Of a stretch of 25,486 nt of DNA, positions 10,901 to 19,315 are shown one piece after another (within the stretch, counting starts at the first letter, position 1; each line of letters starts with the position of its first letter). This DNA is from a virus. Location: positions 1 through 25,486 of the IMG/VR virus record IMGVR_UViG_3300030104_007254; one strand, given 5' to 3'. Below the pieces are notes generated by a model. It worked only from the letters and a program-made list of their open reading frames with translations. It was not told the DNA's origin and ran no database searches. Both the position numbers and the translations under genes were made by a program.

Positions 10901-13900
10901 TTATAGAAGACCCAGACACAGGAGGTATTATTTTTGAAGCACTTATTCCTTGGACATCTAGAAAATTATTCCCTACGAATAAGGATGGAGAAATAGATAT
11001 AGATGCTATAAGAGAACATGCTCCTGAACTTTTAGATATTGTAGCAAACAGAATTCCGACGGAAGATAAATATTCCATGTTCTCTATTAGAGTAAAAGGC
11101 TTTACTCCTCAATCTATGGGAGGAGTTATTATAATGCCGCCAGAAGCACTTACTATATCAGGGTTTGACTTTGATATTGATAAGTTATTTTTTATGGCCA
11201 GAGAGTTTAATATTGATCAAAAAGGTAATCCTAAAGTGATCAAGTTTTATGATACAGAAATTAAAGAAGACATAAATGAAGTAGCTAAAAATATATTTTC
11301 TAGTTTCAGAGATTTTAAAAGATTTTTATACAAAACTAATTTTGCAGAAGAATATATAGAAGGTCTTTTAGAACTTAAAAGACAAGGTATAGATGTTATA
11401 AATGATGCTAGACAAGGTAAAGAAGATACTTTTAATTCTAAAGAGCATAAACAAATTATGCTAAAAATAGGAAAATTAAAGCTTGCTAGAAAAAATTCAG
11501 ATAACCAAGGAGCAATAGATAAGTATACAGAAGATATTGATGAGTTATACGCAACTATGGAAGAAAACTATGCTCCTTTTAATGAAGAAATTGCTTTAGT
11601 AGATAAAACTAATTTAGCAGTTATTGATGAAATAGCTCAAAAAATTGAAGAAGGAATAGAAAACGGAACTTTTAATGTTGTAGATTTTAATGGTAAAAGA
11701 GCTAGAAATAATCAATTAATAACCCTTATAGAAAGCATACTAAGAAGTAGGCATACTGTTGATTCTATAGTGCAAGTTGCAGATACTGCTCCTTTAATAG
11801 ATAAAGGAAATCAAATAGTATTGTTTAAAGCAGGTTTGAAAAAAGAAGCTAGAACTCTTAAAGGAGAAGCTCTTAAAGCTAGGGCAGAACAAATTAAATC
11901 AGAAGACCAAAATATAAATTATCCATCTACTCAATTAGATTTCTTTAGAGCTAACATGGATGGTAAAAAACTTATTGGCCCTTTTGCAAACCATAACACG
12001 CATCACGCAAAAGCACAGTATACTAATTTAAGATTACGCGAACCTATTTTTATTAATGGAAAATTTTATCAACGTCTTAATTTACCAGAAGTAGACGGAG
12101 TTAGGATCTCTAGAACTTTAGCAACTAACTTAGCAGCTATTGTGGATAACACAAAACAACCTGTAGCAAATCCTTTAAACATGAACGGATTTACTATTGA
12201 TGTGATTGCTTTTCAAAACAGATTGGGAGTGCCTCAAGACTTTACATATGCTCTTTTGAATCAACCTGCTATGATTGAGCTTACTCAAAAATATTTTAAT
12301 GAGCAAGGATCTTTAAGTGAGGAAAAGCAAATTAATGAGTTTAAAAAAGAATTAAGAGATAAACTTGTAGAAAAATTAAAAGAAGAAGGTATTAAAGACG
12401 GAGATGCTGTTTTAAAAAAATTAGAAGATATAGTTTTAACTACCCAAGTATTGGAAGATAACATATATCCTGGTGATTCTTTAGAACATCTTTATATACA
12501 AATGCAGGCAATACAATTTTTTACAGCTCAAAAAGAAATTGCTTTAGAACTTTCTAGAGGAGTGCAAGCAGGTAAAGTAGATACTCAAGGAGTAGGACCT
12601 AGTTCTGCTAACAACTTTGTTTTGTTAGAAAAACAAAAGTTAATCAACGACGCAGAAATAGAAGAAACTTCTATGATTGAAGGACTTGATCAAATCTTTA
12701 TGCCTAGATTATCTGGACAAATAATGATTCCTGCATTTAATGAATATGGCATTAGGCTTCCTTCTAACATAATGAATAAAATATTCCCTGCTTACGGTAC
12801 AGTAGAAACTATGGAAGAAGGGAATAATGATACTGTATACTCTGCTTTAGGCCATATTAAAAGAAAGATGGGGGCTAATAAAAGATCAGGAGTTCTTACA
12901 GAAAAAGAAACCAGCATGGTAGATATGCAATTTATGAATTTTGTATCAAGTGCTTTTCCTTTCTTTAAGTATTCAGAAAATAAAGATATGATTCTTAATT
13001 TTCCTAATGAATTTAGAGATTTTAAAAACTCTTTGCCAGAAGATTCTCCATTAAAATTACTATTCGATCAAATATATATAGTACAACCCGATGGGTATTC
13101 TTTAATACCTAGGTTAGAATATTATAATACAGGTAAAAATTCTATAGACCATTATTTTGTAAGACAAACTTGGGAAAGGATGTTATTAGATTCTAATCCT
13201 AAAATAAAAGATTTTGCTCTTAAAATGATTAAGTATACTTATTTTGCTAATGGATTAGGATACGGAGCTAAATCGTTTAGTAATTTGATCCCTGTTAAAT
13301 TTTATACAGATGATTATCAATTAAAAAATAACATAGTAGATAGTCAAGGAAATACTTTTAATCAGTTTTTACAACAGTCACTTTATTCTAATAAGTTTGA
13401 AAAAGGAATTAGTTTATTTGCTAAAAGATTTTATGATCAGTTTTATAGAAATTTTGCAAACTCTCAAGGTTTTGTTAAAAGTGTTAGGATTAAAAAACAA
13501 GTTATTACTGAAAATCAACTTGCAAATTTAAGTCCTTTAGAAAGAACTAGATTAGAAACACTTACTGCAGCTAACAGTAAAGAAGGAGCAGTAAAAACAA
13601 GTAACGGAAATTTAGTACTTAACAGAAGAAAACATGGAGATTTACTTACTAGATATAATGATGGTTTTCCTGTAGAATATATTAAAGTATTTAGGCCTTC
13701 TAGATATTCTGATTTTGGAAATAAAATACCTGATGCTTATAGAGTAGATATATATAAGTTAGATAAAAATTCTATATCTCAAGGAATACAAAATCCAAAT
13801 GCTTATGAAGGAAGAGAAGGATTAGATACTTGGACATATACTCCAGTAAGTAACTTAGGATTAGATAATATTTCATTAGAATTTAATTTTGCAGAAGATA

Positions 13901-15093
13901 TAGAAAATACTGCTTTAGCTCTTGCTCCTGATATTAGAAAACAATCTGCTATAGATACTATTAAAAATGGACAAATGACTGCAGAAGAAGCGCAAGCTTT
14001 AATGGAAATGGAAGCTATGAATACTACAGTTCCTATTCAAAGTTTAAGTTCTCTGACAAATAGTACAGAGCAAAAAATAGAAAAAAGCTATGAAAAAGGA
14101 TTAAAAGCTTTGCAATCTGTTAATAAAAACAAAGATAATATTGAGCTTAGTGCTGACGAAGAATTTTATGTACACAAAACTAAAAAAGATGAAAACGGCA
14201 AGCCCATACAATATGAAAGAGTAACTAGCTTTATTACTGGTGGAAAGAAAATACCAGATACTCCTTTAATTAATTCAGCTACTACTATAGGAACTAAAGT
14301 AGATGAATTTATTAGAGACTTTTTTGAAATGGATTATTTTTTGTTTGATTTTATTGACGAATACGTAGAAAAATATGATTTTGCTCCTAAAGAAGATTTA
14401 ATAAATCTTATTAATAAACTTAATAGCATAAAAGAAGTAATGGACAAAAGAGGAGAAGAAGTTTTTGCTAACGATATGTTGCTTGCAGTAGAAAATTTCC
14501 AAGGTACAGGTAGAAACGTAGCAGGAACTGTTGATCTTATTAGTGTAGACAAAAAAGGAGTTATTAGAATATATGATGTTAAAACTATGAGAGGCAATCA
14601 ATTTACTAATACTCATAGTTCAGGAATAAATAAAGGTAAATCTAAATATTATCATAGATATTCAGAAACAGAGCTTTCTAATGCAGAAAAACATCAGAGA
14701 CAACTTTCTATGTATGCTTTATTGTTAGAAGAATCTGAAGGAGTAGTTACTGATAATATAGGAGTAATTCCTTTTGAAATTGCTTACGAACCAGGAGATA
14801 CTACTACTAGTACAATAGTACCTCTTTCAGGAGTTCCTTTTAATAAATTGGAGTTAGAAGAAATAATAACTGAAGAAGTAACAAAGAATCCATTAGCAGG
14901 ATTAGCAGGTATTGATTCAGCAACTACTGATAATGTTGCTAAAATGGCCGCTACTCCTTATAGCAGATTTTTAGAAGCTTTTAATACTTTGAGCGAATCA
15001 AAAAGAAAAGCTAACTTTATTACAGAAGACGAGTTTAATAAGCTTAATTCTGAAGAACAAAAAGAAGCTTTACTACAAATAAAAAAATGTTAA
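4942..15093 (+). CDS. Giant protein: zincin metalloprotease, crAss-like virion RNA polymerase and PD-(D/E)XK nuclease
   Basis: This 3,383-aa multidomain protein has three recognisable parts. First, a zincin-type metalloprotease motif HEAFH (644-648) with a likely third ligand in EVEELLAD (E700/E701). Second, a single-chain RNA polymerase core: TKQKIKGG at 1964-1971, NRIPT at 2036-2040 and the Mg-binding loop D2076-F-D2078-I-D2080, matching the DFDID loop of the phi14:2-type virion RNAP and analogous to NRxPT and DFDGD of beta-prime. Third, a C-terminal RecB-like PD-(D/E)XK nuclease with D3198, D3212-V-K3214 and Q3254-x3-Y3258. The first ~500 residues are unassigned, with a low-complexity linker near 335-350. 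The start at 4942 follows an A/T-rich gap without Shine-Dalgarno. In studied crAss-like phages this polymerase is packaged and transcribes early genes after injection; that role here is inferred. It is much longer than the phi14:2 homologue, about 2,200 aa as I recall. Confidence 0.93.
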   Translation: MACEYWYDGKFRTEEEFKSILENGLLDQLIRDKTVSLAAFEIDPTKIKNGVAKEPVSLRVLRKIDSNINNKVDPDSGQHIFQNPLKAIEDFNKQQKNKKKGLKLKFAIKVKDKIYTGEGKENLALAQELNDTAKRKGGLNVADSLQEGAVYMLVPSSYGMYPIKLFTNKVEDTELKGDLKKMLLELKKGDQKMVDSVNDFFLKNFYRLTAKDKKSSGVVYDSKKDIFYITRFSPEAKQFVTKEFKTVDDAFNFLGNLLYRIDYTKINKGDYNIKVAENKAVKTDVFVEGGSFFHSPSLVIQAYTMSDEDVKNQQKVLELFVPTEKLNASEVTSQEANKNKTNKSGETQGPLFNAPVTSLKELAEKEKTEERKITYTPKGKTPQTYTIDATGDTPKIFNSKGKEVFKKDSGDRRAIFAKLAVEEGRGSVINYQGNKYIVSDKNKDIFSVTTKKIMKWGPENGNRKAILDLYEKKKQTPVETKSEQKLPPGLEQIAKEQPDVTQDLASIIPGAVSETPITYEDSSTDWDQFNDLAGGEEDFNRSTPNDGKKRAKDLDKKIQAFGWTKQQEIDWLIDMLGDAFLKGTQGKQRAIKMFDSFDKLKKYLPQESYEQLLEARKNGEELYGLFTNAAVLISQNAPAGVIFHEAFHVVFNLVLPLDKRIDLIYEAFEKYKDELPNIDTGKKDADGNPIMRLPTFLEVEELLADKFMDYTISLEKSKTGIEGLDKTFKGMNRMIKTFFSPDGVSIDGIFMDINLGRYVNQVQFKDTVLSRSIRQKSDASEEATNPQKKYLDPLAEKDALEYTTVLFDEAIEIANKKLDPEGTRNLSNTEIIREFGFDGILALIVTRGTNEYLKNKNLPADKQKVNPENQKLFLDVLTNNQQSLDLDFYKEKKILRFKSVNDFVRRFGIYLQRKGIYIKLDGSNEVTNTIDSTDYSEIDSLSELESGEETSDSVAMRANVEIDPRESMSEKLKNLFATFPRYKSARKNSATIINRFGVTAKEDPGKIFNFLIKKISDSYRLKDMEEKIAKIDKPWVRLLQEAVENDPNIKTLLWANIGSKNYATYVAMREDNGNYNNFTSNRKKVNDIIKEDLISNFLVTDNPAFLKENNKVDFDKLNIEYITSQNADFKNMMIYFRSADQSTNTVALKNDESFWKDIALREEFFEDVVKPLNNIGIKITTDELLSLLDINESGEALQNKAKQIDDILTTFGAVLDVLETGENIFTTSIPTAERSRDSRKDARTLLESLAQVLEPILTREVVSSFVGIGGKAKYNLINSAHLNKEIDKLTNPERFEEYLEEIAEDPFMSQLPIIKDLQDDSLGLQRVLRDGNSKTRNKGSFIFDGFTRKGKSRSVDYSSMSDIELAATDMAFFNRDGAKDAASFRLSMPSDSPTVFYIDGIKLSKEEILDKILQTAKAEAARIGLVNNLSEDSKLTFVKNYFNKGREFQVLTFLNSTFEDSNGNTVDLKKAFNEEAAKERIEEFFNSDITTNEFFKSQIKKFIRKGIIKNVNSETGVIEFSEGIIDSEIKDKTAFFKDYLLNHFYYNTQFNSIFNRDAAFYKDATDQQKRGKQQVSPGIYPAIEGTYRAMIIKDGIASTRNTLINYFFTKIDESDTMTDSEKEALKIVWTARSQEALEKDPSKYKGNNISDGATLVSIEHRRKFLDGLGRLGEAEKRALDNIEKGIESIEDLMLINSPTKPEKPFDVSSYILEGVEIPFQAKNAEVVLTPSLALKKDSSGQYINPKLAAAYMDMNGPTKKYDVLYFDSAIKVGALGVAINEKGNVEFADYIYDSETNTYKLSHDSIINTPSGFLELNWADLRLQQETPEHYSDDRSNFGTQLRNLVLSDIKLEEDYDVGDTIMTGSEIVQMYQELVVQNLKESFEEVRRDFEDKDGNINYDFLVKKLKEEIINREMGNEYLEALAPVQEVLGNNGSKTALPLYHPLISYKMESLMNSFFKNRITKQKIKGGQLVNAPSWGFSEQLEIIEDPDTGGIIFEALIPWTSRKLFPTNKDGEIDIDAIREHAPELLDIVANRIPTEDKYSMFSIRVKGFTPQSMGGVIIMPPEALTISGFDFDIDKLFFMAREFNIDQKGNPKVIKFYDTEIKEDINEVAKNIFSSFRDFKRFLYKTNFAEEYIEGLLELKRQGIDVINDARQGKEDTFNSKEHKQIMLKIGKLKLARKNSDNQGAIDKYTEDIDELYATMEENYAPFNEEIALVDKTNLAVIDEIAQKIEEGIENGTFNVVDFNGKRARNNQLITLIESILRSRHTVDSIVQVADTAPLIDKGNQIVLFKAGLKKEARTLKGEALKARAEQIKSEDQNINYPSTQLDFFRANMDGKKLIGPFANHNTHHAKAQYTNLRLREPIFINGKFYQRLNLPEVDGVRISRTLATNLAAIVDNTKQPVANPLNMNGFTIDVIAFQNRLGVPQDFTYALLNQPAMIELTQKYFNEQGSLSEEKQINEFKKELRDKLVEKLKEEGIKDGDAVLKKLEDIVLTTQVLEDNIYPGDSLEHLYIQMQAIQFFTAQKEIALELSRGVQAGKVDTQGVGPSSANNFVLLEKQKLINDAEIEETSMIEGLDQIFMPRLSGQIMIPAFNEYGIRLPSNIMNKIFPAYGTVETMEEGNNDTVYSALGHIKRKMGANKRSGVLTEKETSMVDMQFMNFVSSAFPFFKYSENKDMILNFPNEFRDFKNSLPEDSPLKLLFDQIYIVQPDGYSLIPRLEYYNTGKNSIDHYFVRQTWERMLLDSNPKIKDFALKMIKYTYFANGLGYGAKSFSNLIPVKFYTDDYQLKNNIVDSQGNTFNQFLQQSLYSNKFEKGISLFAKRFYDQFYRNFANSQGFVKSVRIKKQVITENQLANLSPLERTRLETLTAANSKEGAVKTSNGNLVLNRRKHGDLLTRYNDGFPVEYIKVFRPSRYSDFGNKIPDAYRVDIYKLDKNSISQGIQNPNAYEGREGLDTWTYTPVSNLGLDNISLEFNFAEDIENTALALAPDIRKQSAIDTIKNGQMTAEEAQALMEMEAMNTTVPIQSLSSLTNSTEQKIEKSYEKGLKALQSVNKNKDNIELSADEEFYVHKTKKDENGKPIQYERVTSFITGGKKIPDTPLINSATTIGTKVDEFIRDFFEMDYFLFDFIDEYVEKYDFAPKEDLINLINKLNSIKEVMDKRGEEVFANDMLLAVENFQGTGRNVAGTVDLISVDKKGVIRIYDVKTMRGNQFTNTHSSGINKGKSKYYHRYSETELSNAEKHQRQLSMYALLLEESEGVVTDNIGVIPFEIAYEPGDTTTSTIVPLSGVPFNKLELEEIITEEVTKNPLAGLAGIDSATTDNVAKMAATPYSRFLEAFNTLSESKRKANFITEDEFNKLNSEEQKEALLQIKKC
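6820..7200 (+). other. Zincin metalloprotease domain (intact HExxH) in giant 2
   Basis: The motif H644-E-A-F-H648 sits in a hydrophobic helix context. It is followed about 52 residues later by EVEELLAD, where E700 or E701 would be the third zinc ligand, and then by another helix. This order is typical of gluzincin-like phage metalloproteases. Possible jobs are maturation of giant virion proteins or cleavage of host proteins after delivery; neither can be decided from sequence. Confidence 0.7.
10750..11230 (+). other. RNA polymerase catalytic core in giant 2 (NRIPT ... DFDID)
   Basis: Three blocks occur in beta-prime-like order: a basic TKQKIKGG stretch (1964-1971) in the place of the beta-prime segment before the barrel, NRIPT (2036-2040), and the metal-binding loop DFDID (2076-2080) after a PPEALTISGF segment. 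The Gly of the cellular DFDGD is replaced by Ile, as described for the crAss-like virion polymerase family. Bridge helix and trigger loop could not be placed with confidence. Confidence 0.88.
14220..14750 (+). other. PD-(D/E)XK nuclease domain at the C-terminus of giant 2
   Basis: A segment ATTIGTKVDEFI resembles the helix-1 motif of RecB-like nucleases. It is followed by GTVDLI (D3198), IYDVKT (D3212, K3214) and RQLSMY (Q3254, Y3258). This is the complete order of active-site elements of the RecB/Cas4/lambda-exonuclease group. It sits in frame with the polymerase, so the nuclease would travel with it unless cleaved off. Confidence 0.78.
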
Positions 15094-15094
15094 T

Positions 15095-18000
15095 ATGCAT
15101 TGTATAAATATAAACCATCCTGATTATAAATTTCTTTTAGAGAACTCTGGGCAATCTCCAGTTGCTTTAAAAGCAAAAATATCTATATGGATGAATAAAT
15201 ATGGTACAGATAATTTTCCTACACTATCTCAGTTAAATTTAGGAACAGATTTAATGTATCAAACTCCTAATGGAAGAGCTTTTGCAGAACAAGCAAAAAG
15301 AATATTTTTTGATGATGTATATGGCAAAGATCCAAAAACACTTAATGTTGAAATCATTAATAAAAAGCTTCAACAAATTTCTAGTAGAATAGGAGATGTT
15401 CCTTGGAATCTTAGAATGAGTAGAAAAGGTAATTATTATATTGCAGGTTATAAGAATATGCCTGTAACAATGGATGATTATTTTTCTCCATATGCACAAG
15501 GATTTTTTAGACAGCTACGATCTCAATCTACTGAAGGAAAAATAGAAAAGCTTGACAAAAAATTATTAAGTTGGGCTCGTAAACATGGTATTTCTGTAGA
15601 AGCAATGAAATCTGTTATGGAAAAGTTTCCTAATAGATATGAAAAATCTGCTTTAGGTGTAGCCGATTTTGCTAAAAATTTAATAGCAATTGCAGATGGG
15701 GCTAAGATAGATACTATGGCAGAAGAAGTAGCGCATTTTGCTGTAGAAATGTTGGTAGAACAAAAAAATTCTAACATACTTAATGCTATTAATAAAGTAT
15801 CAGAAACAAATACTTATTCTGAAGTTCAAAGAGAATATAAAGGAATATATAAAAAAGAAATTGATTTTAGAAAAGAAGCTCTTGGTAAATTAATTGCGGC
15901 AGAAATAGTTACTCAGTTTCAGTTAACAGAAAAAATGGCAAGTAGATCTGGTTTATGGCAAGGTATTAAAAAAGCTATAACAGATTTCTTTAATTTTATA
16001 GGCAGTAAACTTCGTAAAAAAACAGCTGCAAGAATAGAACTTAATTCTGCTATAGTTCCTTTAGCAAAATCAATTTTAGCAGAAGAGTCTTTAGGAAAAC
16101 TTGGGGCTAATAAATTTACTAAAAAAGATATTAAATATCAAAAAGAAGAAACGTCTAAAAAAAATAACATACCCGATAGTTCTATAAGTGCTAAAGAAAA
16201 ATTCTTAACAGATGCTGTTAAAAATTTAGAAAGTAGGATAGACGCATTACAAACTTCTAATAAAGGAGATCTTGTAAATAAACTAAAAAGAGAAATAAAA
16301 AGTCTTACTGAGCAAATTGAAAAACAGCAATTAGATTTAGGTATTGCTTCTTTTGTTTCGCTTGCAGAAAAAGAAATAGATGCATTATTAGAGACTATGA
16401 ATAATAGTATAGATAATGGTACTCCTATTAGCGAAAATAACATGGAACTTATTAGAGGATTTAATGAGATGTATAACGGCCTTTTTACAGGAATTACTGC
16501 TGATTTTATTAATGCAGGATTATCTAAAGAAGAGCGAGAAGAATTGTCTACTAATTTTGATAATGTAGGAAGTAAATTAAATAGATCTATTAGTTTAGCT
16601 TTTAAAATTACTGATGACCAATCAATTAATACTGCTGAAGCGGGCAACACAGATGCTTACGGAAATAAAATAGACCCAAACCAAGACAGCGAAGAACTTG
16701 TTAAAACTGCTAATTACGACAGAGTAAATGTTTGGAGATTTAATGCAGGTAATTTTAAATATGCAGATTCAGTTGCTATCACTACTGCTTTAAAATTAAT
16801 TAACGATCAAGTAGGTAAAGTCAAAAGATTTGCTGTAAGACTAGCTAACAATATACTTAAAAGTCAAGAATCTTTTATGCTTAAATATAAGCAAGAAGAC
16901 TTAGTAGAAAAAGATTCAAATGGAAAACTAACCCATAACTTTATTAGAAAATATAATATGACAGAATATTATGGAAAACTTAATGAAGTTAAAAAAGAAA
17001 TTGCAGAAGAATTAGGCTATGAAAATGAAAAAGGAGAAATTTCTTACGCAGCTATTCCTTTTGATCAATTGTCTTCAGAAGAAAGAAAGTATAAAAAAGA
17101 AAGATTAGCAAGATTTTTTAAAGAAAATAGTAAGATAACATATGAGCAAGAAGAATCAGGAAATGTTATAGAAGTAAGAGTTCCAAATGACACATATCTT
17201 AATAAAGATTTTGAAAGATTAATGGCAGATCCTGTGTTTAAAAATCATTATGATTTAATTATTAAAACAAAACTAGAAGCGCTTCAATTATTGCCTACAA
17301 AATATAGAACTGAGAGGAATTTATATTTGCTTCCTGGTGTTATGAAAAGTTTTTTAGATACTTTATCTAATAGAGATATCAGTGTTATGAAAAGATTAGG
17401 ACAGCTTACTGAAAAAGCTTTCTTTGTAGATGCAGATGACACACAATTTGGTCAATTAAATTTACTTAATAATAAAATGGTTCCTATCCATTTTACAGGT
17501 AAGATAGACGATTTAAGTACTCTTTCCTATGATATAGGAAGAACAATAGTATTGTTTGCAGAAATGGCAAAAAACTTTCAAGAGATGAGTAGTATTGCAG
17601 GAAAAATGCAAGGATTACAGTCTACTTTAGGAAGAAGAGAGTATATAGATAAAGGAGTTAAGAAAACTTCTACAGAAACAAGAGAGTATAAAGCTTTAGA
17701 ACATTTAATAGACACTAATCTTTTTGGAATAGAAAGAGATGCTATAGGTGTAGAAATTACTACAGATAGTAAAATAGGTAAAGCTATTCCTAGTTTAGTA
17801 GGAAAAGAGTTTTCTTGGACTAAATTTTCTCAAGCAATTGCAGGCTGGATTAGAAATAACAACCTTGCTTTTAATTTTGTATCATCTACTGCAGGTTGGT
17901 TTAAAGGATCTATAGATAAATTTATAGAAGAGCATACAGGATTATATACAAATCATGATAGCGCTCTTTATGCTAAAAAAGAATTTTTAGAAAATATAGG

Positions 18001-19315
18001 ACAAATATTATCACAAACAGGAAAAATAAAACAAACTAATAAGTTACATCTAATATTACAAGAGAATGAAGTAGCAAAATTAGATGTTATGTTATATGAA
18101 ACTGGTAAAAGCAGAGCTGCTAGAAAGCTTCTTACAAAAGATATAGCATATACTACTTTTTCTGTAGCAGATTACGGCATTAAAGGAAGAACGGCAATAG
18201 GCATATATGATAACCATAGATTATACAAAGGCCAATATTTAACTAGAGCTCAGTATTTAGCAAAAACTGCTTCTGAACAAAATGTAAAAAATGATGGTGT
18301 TCATGAAAAAAATATGAAAGAAGATTGGAAAAATCTTAGAGAAAAAAGTTTATACAATTCATATGAAGTAGTTGATGGCATTTTACAAGTTAAAAAAGAG
18401 TTTCAGCCTTATGTAACAGAAGCACTATTAAATTCTGTTAGAGGAAAAATTCAACATGTTGCTAGTACTCTTGACGGTGTGTTAGGAAATATTGATAAAG
18501 GAGCATTATCTAGACAAATATTAGGAGATTTTTTATTAATGCATAGAGGTTGGGTAGTTCAATTAATAGATACAAGATTTAGAAAACAAAGTTATAATAA
18601 ACTATCTGGAGAAGAAGAATTAGGAAATTATAGAGCATCTTTAGGATATTTAAAAGATATTTTTGTAAACGATCAAGGTTTTGGATTTGCTCCATTCGCT
18701 GCTTACAGTAAATTAAATTCTGTAAGAAAAAGAGGAGTTATAAAAAGCGTAATGGATCTTGGTTTTCTAGTCGTGGCTTCTATAATGGCAGCCGCTGTAA
18801 ACTTAAAAGCAGATGAAGAACCAGATGACTGGATGATGCAGCTTATGGCATATCAAATGAATAGAATTCTTTTAGAGCAAAATGCTGCTTGGTCAATAGG
18901 AGAATTTGTAGAAATGGTTGATGAACCAATAGCAGGATCTAGACATTTTAAAGAATGGGCAGACATTTGGGGATATTTTAGTAATGAGGAGATTGAAAGA
19001 GGAATGTATAAAGGTAAGTCTAAATGGCAAAAAAAATGGATGAAATTTACTCCTATTAAAAACTTATATGAATTACAATATCCTGATGAAAAAAATAAGT
19101 TTATTAAAACAGTTGTTAAGTCTGCATTATATGAAAATTTATCAGATGATGATAAAATGGGGTTAACAGATATATTCTTTAATTGGTTGTTGCCTTATAA
19201 TGATGCTAATTATTGGGAAAATCTTAGTCAAGATGAACGGGATGATATTTTATCAGATTTAATAGACGAAGCTGCTCAAGAACAAAATGGCGAATATAAT
19301 AGATTTAATGGGTAA
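15095..19315 (+). CDS. Giant virion-type protein with damaged zincin module and hydrophobic helix
   Basis: This 1,406-aa protein starts 1 nt after the giant 2 stop (TAA-T-ATG), so translation is probably coupled. The N-terminus (1-50) has a helical segment ending in FPTLSQL. Residues about 190-310 look like a zincin whose motif reads E210-E-V-A-H214 instead of HExxH; a possible third ligand is E261 and a following helix ends near DFFNFIGSKL. A likely coiled coil spans about 368-440. The remainder is helical and unassigned. A hydrophobic segment around 1220-1237 (LGFLVVASIMAAAV) may insert in a membrane, followed by an acidic and Trp-rich tail. Its place after the virion polymerase suggests another packaged or ejected protein; this is inference. 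I cannot name a catalytic activity for it. Confidence 0.88.
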   Translation: MHCININHPDYKFLLENSGQSPVALKAKISIWMNKYGTDNFPTLSQLNLGTDLMYQTPNGRAFAEQAKRIFFDDVYGKDPKTLNVEIINKKLQQISSRIGDVPWNLRMSRKGNYYIAGYKNMPVTMDDYFSPYAQGFFRQLRSQSTEGKIEKLDKKLLSWARKHGISVEAMKSVMEKFPNRYEKSALGVADFAKNLIAIADGAKIDTMAEEVAHFAVEMLVEQKNSNILNAINKVSETNTYSEVQREYKGIYKKEIDFRKEALGKLIAAEIVTQFQLTEKMASRSGLWQGIKKAITDFFNFIGSKLRKKTAARIELNSAIVPLAKSILAEESLGKLGANKFTKKDIKYQKEETSKKNNIPDSSISAKEKFLTDAVKNLESRIDALQTSNKGDLVNKLKREIKSLTEQIEKQQLDLGIASFVSLAEKEIDALLETMNNSIDNGTPISENNMELIRGFNEMYNGLFTGITADFINAGLSKEEREELSTNFDNVGSKLNRSISLAFKITDDQSINTAEAGNTDAYGNKIDPNQDSEELVKTANYDRVNVWRFNAGNFKYADSVAITTALKLINDQVGKVKRFAVRLANNILKSQESFMLKYKQEDLVEKDSNGKLTHNFIRKYNMTEYYGKLNEVKKEIAEELGYENEKGEISYAAIPFDQLSSEERKYKKERLARFFKENSKITYEQEESGNVIEVRVPNDTYLNKDFERLMADPVFKNHYDLIIKTKLEALQLLPTKYRTERNLYLLPGVMKSFLDTLSNRDISVMKRLGQLTEKAFFVDADDTQFGQLNLLNNKMVPIHFTGKIDDLSTLSYDIGRTIVLFAEMAKNFQEMSSIAGKMQGLQSTLGRREYIDKGVKKTSTETREYKALEHLIDTNLFGIERDAIGVEITTDSKIGKAIPSLVGKEFSWTKFSQAIAGWIRNNNLAFNFVSSTAGWFKGSIDKFIEEHTGLYTNHDSALYAKKEFLENIGQILSQTGKIKQTNKLHLILQENEVAKLDVMLYETGKSRAARKLLTKDIAYTTFSVADYGIKGRTAIGIYDNHRLYKGQYLTRAQYLAKTASEQNVKNDGVHEKNMKEDWKNLREKSLYNSYEVVDGILQVKKEFQPYVTEALLNSVRGKIQHVASTLDGVLGNIDKGALSRQILGDFLLMHRGWVVQLIDTRFRKQSYNKLSGEEELGNYRASLGYLKDIFVNDQGFGFAPFAAYSKLNSVRKRGVIKSVMDLGFLVVASIMAAAVNLKADEEPDDWMMQLMAYQMNRILLEQNAAWSIGEFVEMVDEPIAGSRHFKEWADIWGYFSNEEIERGMYKGKSKWQKKWMKFTPIKNLYELQYPDEKNKFIKTVVKSALYENLSDDDKMGLTDIFFNWLLPYNDANYWENLSQDERDDILSDLIDEAAQEQNGEYNRFNG
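15660..16020 (+). other. Degenerate zincin-like module in giant 3
   Basis: EEVAH (210-214) occupies the HExxH position with the first zinc ligand changed to Glu. E261 in RKEALGKLIAAE is the possible third ligand, and an IKKAITDFFNFI helix follows. Order and spacing resemble the intact module of giant 2 (Glu-to-Glu distance about 50 here against 56 there). It is probably catalytically impaired and may serve as a structural or binding domain. Confidence 0.45.

Noticed and set aside
4942-15093. Intein or intron within the polymerase gene
   Set aside because: The frame is continuous, and no intein splicing blocks or homing endonuclease motifs were recognised around the NRIPT and DFDID region.
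16138-16650. Antisense open frame of 170 codons opposite giant 3
   Set aside because: It lies opposite the coiled-coil region; the low-complexity Leu/Ser/Ile content is what a complement of Glu/Lys-rich codons gives.
2-19315. Stop codon reassignment as in some crAss-like phages
   Set aside because: The giant genes contain no in-frame TAG or TGA in about 6,400 codons, and TAA, TAG and TGA all end genes in the window.
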